Shown: piece by piece, positions 44,568 through 52,783 of the stretch | Position numbering within the stretch: position 1 is the first letter of the stretch | How the letters are laid out: each line of letters starts with the position of its first letter | Assembly (NCBI GenBank): GCA_902530595.1 | Contig: CACAAX010000008.1 | Span: 1 to 60,567, forward strand | Reading direction: 5' to 3' | Source of the DNA: an uncultured Alphaproteobacteria bacterium | Lineage (GTDB): Bacteria > Pseudomonadota > Alphaproteobacteria > Rhodobacterales > Rhodobacteraceae | Length of the DNA: 60,567 nucleotides | Position numbers and translations under genes: made by a program | The notes under the pieces: model-generated | Told to the model about the DNA's origin: nothing | Databases searched by the model: none | Seen by the model: the letters and a program-made list of their open reading frames with translations, nothing else

Positions 44568-47500
44568 ATGTTAGATGTAGATCAGAGCAAACAATGGGAC
44601 TTTTGGATTGATCGTGGAGGGACATTCACCGATATAGTAGCGAAAGACCCTAGTGGTAAAATACATACTGATAAAATACTTTCGGAAAATGACCAACTTT
44701 ATCAAGACGCAGGTATGGCAGGAATAAAGCGTTTTCTAAAGGTACCTTATGGCGCAAAAATACCCACAGATATTATAAACTCTATAAAAATGGGAACAAC
44801 AGTCGCGACTAATGCACTTCTCGAAAGAAAGGGATTTCCTGTGGTTTTATTAACCACCAAGGGATTGAAGGATCAGCTACGCATAGCATATCAAAATAGA
44901 CCCAATCTTTTTGATCGAAAAATTACTTTAACTGACCCCTTATATGACGAAATAATCGAGGTTGAAGAGCGAGTGACATCGTCTGGTAAAATATTGAAGC
45001 CAATAAATAAAGAGAGACTCATTAACGATCTCAAAAAAATAAAAAATGTGAAAAAAAAATCATGTGCAATCGTTTTCATGCATAGTTGCAAATTCAATCA
45101 ACATGAAAAAGAAGCAGAAAAAGTAGCGAAGATCTCAGGGTTTTCACATATCTCGTTAAGTTATAAAACATCTCAAATTATGAAATACGTCATGAGGGGA
45201 GATACGACTGTTGCAGATGCATACCTAAGCCCGGTTTTAAATCGGTATATCGAATCCCTCTACTCAGAGTTTGAAGGAGATATAAGTGAGAAAATTAGCT
45301 TTATGCAATCTAATGGGGGACTTACAAATGCAACTTTTTTTTCTGGAAAAGATTCAATTCTATCTGGACCTGCTGGAGGGGTAATAGGTGGAATTAAAAC
45401 TAGCGCTCTGGACAAAGAACACAAAATTATTGGCTTTGATATGGGAGGAACTTCTACTGACGTTTGGCATTATTCTGGGGAATTGGAGCGGACAGTAAAC
45501 AATAAAATTGATGGAATTCGTATTTCAATTCCGATGTTAAACATAAACACCATTGCTGCAGGTGGTGGCAGCATTCTTTCAGAAAAATCAGGGAGATTAA
45601 TTGTAGGGCCAGAAAGTGCAGGAGCAACGCCAGGTCCAGCTTGTTATGATAGAGGAGGACCCTTAACAATTACAGATAGTAACCTCGTTACGGGAAGAAT
45701 TCATACTAACTATTTTCCAAAAACATTTGGTGATAATAGCAAAAAAAGTTTGTCCCTCCGTGCCTCCAAGTTTCTTTTTAACCAACTAAGTGACAAAATG
45801 AATGTTCCCATCGAAGAAATTGCAGAGGGGTTCATTAGCGTTGCAGACAATAGTATGGCTGAAGCCATTAAGAAAATATCTGTTCAAAGAGGTTATGACC
45901 TACGAGAATATTGCCTAACTGTTTTCGGAGGTGCTGCTGGGCAACACGCTTGTTCAATAGCAGAAATATTGGACATGAAGACCTGTCTTATTCACCCCCA
46001 TGCTTCCGTGCTCTCAGCTTATGGTATGGGTTTAGCTGAGATAAGAACCAATAAGAGCATGATAATTGAAAAACACCTTACAAGAGAGACACTATTAGAA
46101 AGCGCACTTATTGCTGACAGTCTTATTACCTCAACGACGGAGACTCTTGAAAAACAAAATATCGCAGAGAGTAACATAACTCACATAATTAAATTATTTA
46201 TCAAACTAGATGGAACAGACACCAGCCTAGATTTGGAGTTTGATACAATAACCAATTTACAATCAATATTTAGTCAGACCTATTTCCGTCTTTTCGGGTT
46301 CAAACCTGTTTCAAAAAAGCTAGTTGTAGAGTCCGTTTTCGTTGAAGCTATTGGTGCAACCGACGTAGATCTAAAAAACAATCTAGCTCTTCAAAAATCA
46401 ACAAGTAAAAAGGCATCGATAGTAACTGAAAAGGTTTACGTTGACGGAGAGTGGAATGATTGTAAATTTTTTCCAATACACAATTTAAATAAAAACTCAA
46501 AGATTATGGGACCTGCTGTGCTTGTAGGCTCCCAGACTTCAATTTTACTAAAGAGAGGTTGGGAAAGCACTCTTCAAGAGAGTGGTGCAATCAAACTCAA
46601 AAGAGTGAAGACTTTTCAACCAAAGAGACACACTGAGTTCGCACAAATTGAAGTATTTAATAATTTATTTATGTCAATTGCGGAACAAATGGGTTTTGTT
46701 TTAGAAAAGACAGCACAGTCAATAACAATCAAAGAACGGCTAGATTTTTCCTGCGCTATTTTTGATAAGAATGGTGAGTTAGTCGCCAATGCTCCACATA
46801 TGCCAGTTCACTTAGGGTCGATGGACTCCACAGTCAAGTCAATAATAAAAAATAATTCTACGATATCATCTGGTGACATTTTCGCCATCAATGCACCTTA
46901 CAATGGCGGAACCCATCTCCCAGACATTACTATAGTTAACCCTATTTGGAATTCTGAAAAAACTGAAATAATTTTTTATACGGCAGCCAGAGGGCATCAT
47001 ACTGACATAGGTGGACTTACTCCAGGGTCAATGCCCTGCAACAGTAAAGATATTAATGAAGAAGGTATTTATATTGATAACTGGAAAATTGTAGACAAGG
47101 GTATCTTTAGAGAAAAAGAAATTAAAGAAAAGCTTCTATCTGGATCATATCCAGCTAGATCTCCTTTAACCAATATTGCTGATCTGAAAGCTCAAATAGC
47201 GGCGTGCAAAAAAGGAGAAACAGAATTACTAAAAGTAGTTGATAAATATGGCCTAAAAACCGTTTTCAGGTTTCAAGAACTTGTTTGTCAAAATGCTGAA
47301 AACGCCGTTAGAGAATCAATTAAGACAATAAAAAGCACCAAGGTTACATACCAGATGGATAATGATTTATCAGGAGCAGTTAGAAAAATTCAAATCAAAC
47401 TAAGACGAAATAAAGATAATAGTTCGATAGAGGTTGACTTTAATGGAACCACTATGCAACTCGAAAGCAACTATAATGCTCCCCTACCTGTAACTAGAGC

Positions 47501-48194
47501 AGCTGTATTATATGCATTTAGAATACTAACTGGGGGAAATATTCCAATGAACTCTGGAATTATGAAACCAATAAAGATAAAAATTCCGAAAGCAAGTATG
47601 TTATCCCCGGAATATCCAGCTGCGGTAATAGCGGGTAATGTCGAGACTAGTCAGGCTGTAACGTCTGCACTATTAATAGGTTTTGGCCTTCAAGCGGCCG
47701 CTCAGTCAACTATGAATAACATCACCTGGGGCAATAAAAATTTCCAATATTATGAAACAATTTGTGGTGGCACGGGTGCAGGGATAGACTTTTCTGGCAG
47801 TTTTTACGAAGGCACCTCTGCTGTTCATAGCCATATGACTAACAGCCGATTAACTGATCCTGAGACTCTTGAGTTTAGGTATCCTGTTATATTAGAAGAA
47901 TTTTCAATACGTAAAGGCTCTGGAGGCGTAGGGCAGTACCATGGGGGTGACGGTGTAGTGCGTAGGATCTCTTTTTTAGAACCGATGATAATTTCAGTTT
48001 TGTCTGGTCACAGGACCGTCGGTCCACCAGGACTATTAGGCGGAGGATCAGGTAAAGTGGGATCAACTAGTCTTGTGAGAAATAGTGGTAGTGTTGAGGT
48101 ATTGAAGTATGCCGATCAGATAGAAGGAAAAAAAGGTGATATTTTAGTTGTGAAAACCCCTGGGGGCGGGGGTTTGGGCAAATCACCCCAGTAG
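44568..48194 (+). CDS. Hydantoinase A/B fusion, 5-oxoprolinase (ATP-hydrolysing) type
   Basis: The 1208-residue protein fuses HyuA- and HyuB-like halves, as in 5-oxoprolinase, which opens 5-oxoproline to glutamate with ATP. The HyuA half (about 1-690) begins DFWIDRGGTFTDIVA, with GTTVATNALLERKG, GFDMGGTSTDVW and the phosphate loop AAGGGSIL. The HyuB half (about 695-1208) has the conserved ERLDFSCAIFDKNGELVANAPHMPVHLG region, HHTDIGG and GGDGVVRRI. N-methylhydantoinase or acetone-carboxylase-like activities are alternatives. The length and fused order favour oxoprolinase. It appears to be a single-gene unit. Confidence 0.88.
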   Translation: MLDVDQSKQWDFWIDRGGTFTDIVAKDPSGKIHTDKILSENDQLYQDAGMAGIKRFLKVPYGAKIPTDIINSIKMGTTVATNALLERKGFPVVLLTTKGLKDQLRIAYQNRPNLFDRKITLTDPLYDEIIEVEERVTSSGKILKPINKERLINDLKKIKNVKKKSCAIVFMHSCKFNQHEKEAEKVAKISGFSHISLSYKTSQIMKYVMRGDTTVADAYLSPVLNRYIESLYSEFEGDISEKISFMQSNGGLTNATFFSGKDSILSGPAGGVIGGIKTSALDKEHKIIGFDMGGTSTDVWHYSGELERTVNNKIDGIRISIPMLNINTIAAGGGSILSEKSGRLIVGPESAGATPGPACYDRGGPLTITDSNLVTGRIHTNYFPKTFGDNSKKSLSLRASKFLFNQLSDKMNVPIEEIAEGFISVADNSMAEAIKKISVQRGYDLREYCLTVFGGAAGQHACSIAEILDMKTCLIHPHASVLSAYGMGLAEIRTNKSMIIEKHLTRETLLESALIADSLITSTTETLEKQNIAESNITHIIKLFIKLDGTDTSLDLEFDTITNLQSIFSQTYFRLFGFKPVSKKLVVESVFVEAIGATDVDLKNNLALQKSTSKKASIVTEKVYVDGEWNDCKFFPIHNLNKNSKIMGPAVLVGSQTSILLKRGWESTLQESGAIKLKRVKTFQPKRHTEFAQIEVFNNLFMSIAEQMGFVLEKTAQSITIKERLDFSCAIFDKNGELVANAPHMPVHLGSMDSTVKSIIKNNSTISSGDIFAINAPYNGGTHLPDITIVNPIWNSEKTEIIFYTAARGHHTDIGGLTPGSMPCNSKDINEEGIYIDNWKIVDKGIFREKEIKEKLLSGSYPARSPLTNIADLKAQIAACKKGETELLKVVDKYGLKTVFRFQELVCQNAENAVRESIKTIKSTKVTYQMDNDLSGAVRKIQIKLRRNKDNSSIEVDFNGTTMQLESNYNAPLPVTRAAVLYAFRILTGGNIPMNSGIMKPIKIKIPKASMLSPEYPAAVIAGNVETSQAVTSALLIGFGLQAAAQSTMNNITWGNKNFQYYETICGGTGAGIDFSGSFYEGTSAVHSHMTNSRLTDPETLEFRYPVILEEFSIRKGSGGVGQYHGGDGVVRRISFLEPMIISVLSGHRTVGPPGLLGGGSGKVGSTSLVRNSGSVEVLKYADQIEGKKGDILVVKTPGGGGLGKSPQ

Positions 48195-48195
48195 A

Positions 48196-48828
48196 CTATG
48201 GAGTAGTTTTATATGCACTAATAGTTCTTCTATTATAGCCTTGTTGTCTAGCCTTGATTATCCATGATGAGAGCTTAAATCTTGATCTACTACATACCAA
48301 TTCCCATCGTTCTTCCAAAAAAGAATGCTTTTTTTTTGTAGACGAATCAATCAAAAAGCTTGGCTTCATATACCATCTACTCTCAACACCTATTATTTCA
48401 CTTTGAAAAGAAGAAACTAACAATATTGTCGGAAGAGTTGAATCTTTTTCTTCTCTTATATTTTTGAAAGATAGGATTATTCTTCGTAGACTGGAATATT
48501 GAAGTGGTTTGTGTAGCTCGCATACTAAAAGCTCACTTACACCTGATTTTAAAAATTCTTCCATTACCCATGTAGACTCTTGGTTCGTCATTGTGTCTAC
48601 CAAAATGATTTTGTTTATATCCACCCAAGATGTAAGTCCGTCAGGATAAAGAGAAACAGTACATTCTTTTCTTCTTATCCACGTGATGTAACTTTTTATA
48701 TTTCTTGCAGTAATGAGTGCAAAAATAAATCTTGATGGTCCTGTTATCTGATGTACACCACCTCTCTTGAGAAATAACCCTGGTAAGAATTCTAGGTATT
48801 CAATATCGGAAAAATTAAAATGATCCAT
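48196..48828 (-). CDS. ImuA-like (RecA-related) protein, stand-alone
   Basis: This 210-residue protein resembles the ImuA family, RecA-like accessory proteins of translesion synthesis. Shared features are GGVHQITGPSRFIFALITA, SLYPDGLTSWVDINKIILVD, ESTWVMEEFLKSGVSELLVCEL, the SLRRIILSFKN helix and VESRW. The Walker A position reads GPSRFIF, so ATP binding is doubtful, which is known for this family. Usual partners imuB and dnaE2 are not adjacent. A LexA-type box directly upstream supports an SOS role. Its stop is one base from the convergent oxoprolinase stop. Confidence 0.78.
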   Translation of the reverse strand: MDHFNFSDIEYLEFLPGLFLKRGGVHQITGPSRFIFALITARNIKSYITWIRRKECTVSLYPDGLTSWVDINKIILVDTMTNQESTWVMEEFLKSGVSELLVCELHKPLQYSSLRRIILSFKNIREEKDSTLPTILLVSSFQSEIIGVESRWYMKPSFLIDSSTKKKHSFLEERWELVCSRSRFKLSSWIIKARQQGYNRRTISAYKTTP

Positions 48829-48847
48829 ATAATATCTTAAAATTTTT

Positions 48848-48862
48848 GTTCTTCTTTTGTTC
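48848..48862. promoter_or_regulatory. LexA (SOS) box of alphaproteobacterial type
   Basis: GTTC-N7-GTTC is present exactly (48848-48851 and 48859-48862); on the coding strand of the ImuA-like gene it reads GAAC-N7-GAAC. This direct repeat is the established LexA recognition sequence of alphaproteobacteria. It ends 20 bp before the ImuA-like ATG at 48828, where a bound repressor would block transcription. Confidence 0.75.
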
Positions 48863-48912
48863 TAATATTGATTATGTTTTTTGTAAAGGCAAGTGTTAAC
48901 TGCTAGAAACTT

Positions 48913-49434
48913 TTACTCGGATAATGAATTTAAATATTCAATCAAGTTTGCTCGATCTTTATCCTTCTTAAGACCGGCAAAACTCATTGCGGTTCCAGGA
49001 GCATACTCGGACGGCTTAGTAAGATATTTATTTAGTTCCTCTATATTCCAGACACCTTCTAAGCCTGCAAGCACTTTCGAATACTTAAACCCCTCTATTG
49101 AACCAATATCTCGGTTTATAACCTTATAAAGGTGAGGCCCTACTCCGTTCTCTCCATCCTCAAGCTTATGACACGACTTACACTTACCAAAAACTTTCTT
49201 ACCCTTTTCTATATCCGCACTGGCAAGCAACGTAGCGAAGTCAACAACCTCTTCACTGCTTTCTTCTTTTTCATCATCACTAACCTCGACCTCAAGGTAG
49301 TAGGCCAATTTTTCTTCTCCATAGTAATCATCGTGGCTGTGGTAAATTATTTCAGTACCCCAGTTCAATAATAAAAAAATGAGAAGAGCTCCGCAAAGTG
49401 CTCCACCTATTTTAGTCCACTCGAAGGTATCCAT
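48913..49434 (-). CDS. Membrane-anchored c-type cytochrome (CycM/c552-like)
   Basis: This electron carrier has 173 residues. An uncleaved N-terminal membrane helix at about 8-30 is followed by an acidic linker (30-62, many Glu/Asp) and a class I cytochrome c domain. The haem site is CKSCH at 85-89, and the sixth ligand is probably Met150 in PGTAMSFAGLK. The linker suggests a tethered domain shuttling between bc1 and cytochrome c oxidase, as described for CycM/cy proteins. It is divergent from the prephenate dehydratase gene, a conserved Rhodobacterales pairing. Confidence 0.9.
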   Translation of the reverse strand: MDTFEWTKIGGALCGALLIFLLLNWGTEIIYHSHDDYYGEEKLAYYLEVEVSDDEKEESSEEVVDFATLLASADIEKGKKVFGKCKSCHKLEDGENGVGPHLYKVINRDIGSIEGFKYSKVLAGLEGVWNIEELNKYLTKPSEYAPGTAMSFAGLKKDKDRANLIEYLNSLSE

Positions 49435-49544
49435 GTTTTTTGTTCCTAAATTCGAATAATGTTATATGTTATATAAAAAATTGAAAAATATTCTACAACT
49501 GATTTTAAAAATGAGCGCGACAAAATGTGCATGTCAAAGAAATT

Positions 49545-50396
49545 ATGAAAGAAAAAACTCTGAAAATATCATTTCAAGGAGCTCTAGGTTCATATTCACA
49601 CCAAGCTTCAACTAAATTTTTCAAAGACGCTTTAGTTGTGCCTTGCGAGTCCTTTGAGGAAGCGATTGAAGCTGTGAGAAAAGGTAAAGTTGACAAAGCC
49701 ATTCTACCTGTAGACAACTCAACTTATGGTAGGGTCGCTGATATTCATTCTCTTCTACCAGCTTCAAAACTTTTTATAACAGCAGAGTATTTTTTGCCTG
49801 TTGATATTTGCATGTTAGGAACTAAATCATCTAGTTTGAAAACCGTAACTTCAGCAACAAGTCACCCAGTTCTTCTAGGCCAATGTAAGAAATTCCTAAA
49901 AATGCATAAGATAAAAACTATTGCCGGCTATGATACGGCAGGGTCAGCTCGATTAATATCAGAAGAAAATGATAAGTTTAAAGGTGCATTAGCCTCAAAA
50001 ATAGCTGCTAAGATTTATGGATTAAAGGTACTGCGAGCTAATGTTCAGGATAATAAGAACAACACTACTAGGTTTTTGGTTATGGAGAAAAAGCCTAAGA
50101 TTCTAATAAAGCAACAGAAAAAAGTAATCACATCTATACTTTTCCAAGTAAGAAATATTCCAGCTGCTTTGTATAAAGCAATGGGAGGATTTGCCACCAA
50201 TAATGTTAATATGATTAAGCTGGAGAGCTACATGTTGGGAGGCTCATTTGAGGCGACGCAATTCTTCGCCGACATCCAAGGGCATCCTGAAGATCGGTCG
50301 GTAAAGAGAGCCTTGGATGAACTCGGATATTTTACTAATATGCTAGATGTAATAGGTGTTTATAGGCAAAGTACCTTCAGAGATAAAAATTCTTAA
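49545..50396 (+). CDS. pheA: Prephenate dehydratase
   Basis: It converts prephenate to phenylpyruvate in phenylalanine synthesis. From ATG 49545 it has 283 residues beginning MKEKTLKISFQGALGSYSHQA. A GTG at 49527 would add six residues that the family does not need. The catalytic domain has DKAILPVDNSTYGRVAD and the Thr-containing NNTTRFLVM. The C-terminal ACT domain has LFQVRNIPAALYKAMGGFA and NMIKLESYMLGG, the ESRP-equivalent region, implying phenylalanine inhibition. There is no chorismate mutase domain. It ends one base from the convergent rpoH stop. Confidence 0.93.
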   Translation: MKEKTLKISFQGALGSYSHQASTKFFKDALVVPCESFEEAIEAVRKGKVDKAILPVDNSTYGRVADIHSLLPASKLFITAEYFLPVDICMLGTKSSSLKTVTSATSHPVLLGQCKKFLKMHKIKTIAGYDTAGSARLISEENDKFKGALASKIAAKIYGLKVLRANVQDNKNNTTRFLVMEKKPKILIKQQKKVITSILFQVRNIPAALYKAMGGFATNNVNMIKLESYMLGGSFEATQFFADIQGHPEDRSVKRALDELGYFTNMLDVIGVYRQSTFRDKNS

Positions 50397-50397
50397 G

Positions 50398-51264
50398 TTA
50401 AGAGTAATCTACAATTTTAGCTTTCAGCTTATCAATCGCCTTGTTCTCAATCTGGCGAACTCTTTCTCGACTTATTCCATGCTTCTCACTTAGCTGTTCA
50501 AGCGTCAAAGGAGGCTCTTTTAACCTTCTATCTAAGATGATACTTTTTTCCCTATTATTTAAAACAGTCAGTGATTTCATTAGGATAGTTCTTCTTTCTC
50601 TAGTTTCATCGCTGTGCACAAATTTTTCAACATGATCTTCATCTTGGTCAGCAAGGAGGGACTGCCACTCTTCTTCAGTCTCACCATCACTTTTTATTGT
50701 AGCATTTAAAGACACATCACCACCAATCATTCTCCTATTCATGGCGACCACATCATTCTCAGAAACATTTAATTGCCTAGCAATCTCCTCAACATTTTCA
50801 GGTAATAGATCACCTTCTTCAAACGCTCCAATTTTATTTTTTAGTTTCTTCAAGTTGAAAAATAGCTTTTTCTGTGCGCTAGTTGTCCCCATTTTAACCA
50901 GGCTCCAACTTTTTAAAATATATTCTTGGATATTGGCCTTTATCCACCAGATCGCATATGTTGCCAACCTAAATCCCTTTTCTGGATCAAATCTCTTAAC
51001 AGCTTGCATCAATCCAACATTTGCCTCACTAACCACCTCTGAAATAGGCAATCCGTATCCCCTGTATCCCATGGCAATTTTTGCTGCTAGTCGTAAATGT
51101 GAAGTTACAAGCTTGTGGGCTGACGATCTACACCCTTCTTCCACCCAAGCTTTTGCCAAACTATACTCTTCTTCCAAACTCAACATCGGAAATTTTTTTA
51201 TATCGTCTAAGTATTTCGATAATCCCGAGCCACTTACGATGAGAGTTGTATTGCTATTTACCAT
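50398..51264 (-). CDS. rpoH: RNA polymerase sigma-32 factor (RpoH)
   Basis: This heat-shock sigma factor has 288 residues from ATG 51264. A TTG at 51285 would sit at the predicted transcription start. The N-terminal YLDDIKKFPMLSLEEEYSLAKAW is typical of RpoH. Region 2 has RLATYAIWWIKANIQEYIL, followed by the RpoH-box-like KKLFFNLKKLKNKIG. Region 4 has ILDRRLKEPPLTLEQLSEKHGISRERVRQIENKA. The ribosome site GGAAGGAA lies 12-15 nt before the ATG, slightly long. It is followed by no visible terminator. Confidence 0.94.
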   Translation of the reverse strand: MVNSNTTLIVSGSGLSKYLDDIKKFPMLSLEEEYSLAKAWVEEGCRSSAHKLVTSHLRLAAKIAMGYRGYGLPISEVVSEANVGLMQAVKRFDPEKGFRLATYAIWWIKANIQEYILKSWSLVKMGTTSAQKKLFFNLKKLKNKIGAFEEGDLLPENVEEIARQLNVSENDVVAMNRRMIGGDVSLNATIKSDGETEEEWQSLLADQDEDHVEKFVHSDETRERRTILMKSLTVLNNREKSIILDRRLKEPPLTLEQLSEKHGISRERVRQIENKAIDKLKAKIVDYS

Positions 51265-51290
51265 TGGTGTTACTTTTCCTTCCAAAACTT

Positions 51291-51319
51291 TATATAGGTC
51301 AAATTTTCTGACTTTGCAA
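51291..51319 (-). promoter_or_regulatory. Candidate rpoH promoter
   Basis: On the minus strand TTGCAA (51319-51314) and TATATA (51296-51291) are 17 bp apart, giving a start near 51284 and a leader of about 20 nt. The surrounding CTTG and CCTATATAAAG also loosely resemble a sigma-32 promoter, so self-activation is possible. The call is by consensus only. Confidence 0.45.
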
Positions 51320-51357
51320 GTACGTCAAGCATTTTTTATACCAATTTATTTACATGC

Positions 51358-52402
51358 TCAGCTTGTCTTGTATTTGCTTAAATTTGATATCAGATTTGAA
51401 AAATCATATGGCAAAATACCTTGAAAAACTAGAGTTTTACTGCTGTCCGGGTGAACAATAGATAACTCACGCGCATGAAGCATTTGCCTCGATCTTTTGC
51501 CGTCCAACAAAGGTAAAATGGTTTTCTTTACATCAAAATCTTCTTTTCTTCTCAATTGATATAGGTTGTCTCCAACGATTGGGCACTCAATAAGCTTAGC
51601 ATGCACTCGAATTTGATGCGTTCTTCCGGTTTCAATCTCACAGTTTACCAGTGATAACTTTCGATTTTTACCCAAATCATAGACAGTTTGAACAGTAAAA
51701 CGTGATATGGCTAGCCTCCCACCATCAGCGCAAACTTCCATCATTTCTCTGTTGATTTTATTTCTTTTTATATTGGTTTTAACTTCCAGAATATCGCCTT
51801 CAAGTATATTTATGCCAGGCTTGCCGATAATCTTGCTAAGATTTTCAAGAGGATTTCCTATGCAAAGTGCTAGATAAACCTTCTTTACCTTACGACTTTT
51901 AAATTGCTTTATTAAAGAATCTGCACTCAACTTTGTTTTTGCTACGATAATAAGGCCTGATGTATCTTTATCCAGCCTGTGGACTATCCCGGGTCTAAAC
52001 CGATCATAAGTAATCGGAAGTGTATCTTGAAATTTATAAATTAAAAAATTAACAAGCGTACCACGTTGGGCTGATTTAACAGGATGAACCACCATATTTG
52101 ACGGCTTATTAAATACTATTACTGCGTCGTCCTCAAAAACAATTGGGACATCCAAGTCTTCTGCTATTAGAGTTTTCTGCAGATGTTGATCAGAATAGAG
52201 AATAACTTGCATTAAGTCGTCTGTTTTAGTTTTCAAAGTCAAAGCATTTTGTTTCTGAGGGTCAAAAATCATTTTCTGCTTAATTAAATCTTGAACTTTT
52301 GTTCTCGATAAACTTAAATTAGGGGGGGCAATTGTCTAAGATAAGCTTATCAAGCCTTCTCTCAGATTTTTTTGTCAAAGTAATGATAAATTTTTCAGTC
52401 AT
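51358..52402 (-). CDS. rluD: 23S rRNA pseudouridine synthase RluD, frameshifted in the S4 domain
   Basis: RluD-type enzymes modify helix 69 of 23S rRNA. The frame that starts at ATG 52402 reads MTEKFIITLTKSERRLDKLI, an S4 domain, then LDNCPP and a stop. Removing one C from the C7 run (plus-strand G 52322-52328) joins it to NLSLSRTKVQDLIKQKMIFD and the intact catalytic domain with GIVHRLDKDTSGLIIVAK. The downstream frame from ATG 52272 has 304 residues and only a partial S4 domain. It could be a real frameshift, slippage or a sequencing error. It is divergent from the DUF6476 gene. Confidence 0.85.
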
Positions 52403-52407
52403 AATAA

Positions 52408-52758
52408 ATGCCAGAAATTAAAAAGAGTTCAAAGCCTGATTTGCCCTTAGTATTCTTAAAGTGGCTTGTCACGATACTTTCGATTGTAATGGTTTTAGGT
52501 TTTTTATTTCTTATAACTATTTTAGGCATAAAGATATCTAACTTCAATACTACACCGAAAAACCTTACTGAATCGCCTAATCGAGAAATCGTAATACCTA
52601 ATGGGATAATTGAAACTATAGATATTAAAAACGAAACGTTAAATATAGTCGTAAAAGTGAGTGCCAGCCACTTGGAGATATTGATTATGGACTTGAAGGA
52701 TGGAAAATTATTAAATCAATACTCTGTTAAACAAAAAAAAAGCCTTTATAATAAGTGA
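52408..52758 (+). CDS. DUF6476-type small membrane protein
   Basis: The protein has 116 residues: a short N-terminus, one membrane helix at about 19-43 (WLVTILSIVMVLGFLFLI) and a C-terminal beta-rich domain with IVIPNGIIETIDIKNETLNI and HLEILIMDLKDGK. The pattern of helix followed by an Ile-Pro-xx-Gly element and a WYAVVT-like repeat region matches DUF6476, a Rhodobacterales family of unknown function. Its ATG is only 5 bp from the divergent rluD ATG and there is no ribosome site, so the transcript may be nearly leaderless. dnaG follows 25 nt downstream. Confidence 0.75.
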   Translation: MPEIKKSSKPDLPLVFLKWLVTILSIVMVLGFLFLITILGIKISNFNTTPKNLTESPNREIVIPNGIIETIDIKNETLNIVVKVSASHLEILIMDLKDGKLLNQYSVKQKKSLYNK

Positions 52759-52783
52759 GCATAATTCACAAATTTAAAATAAT

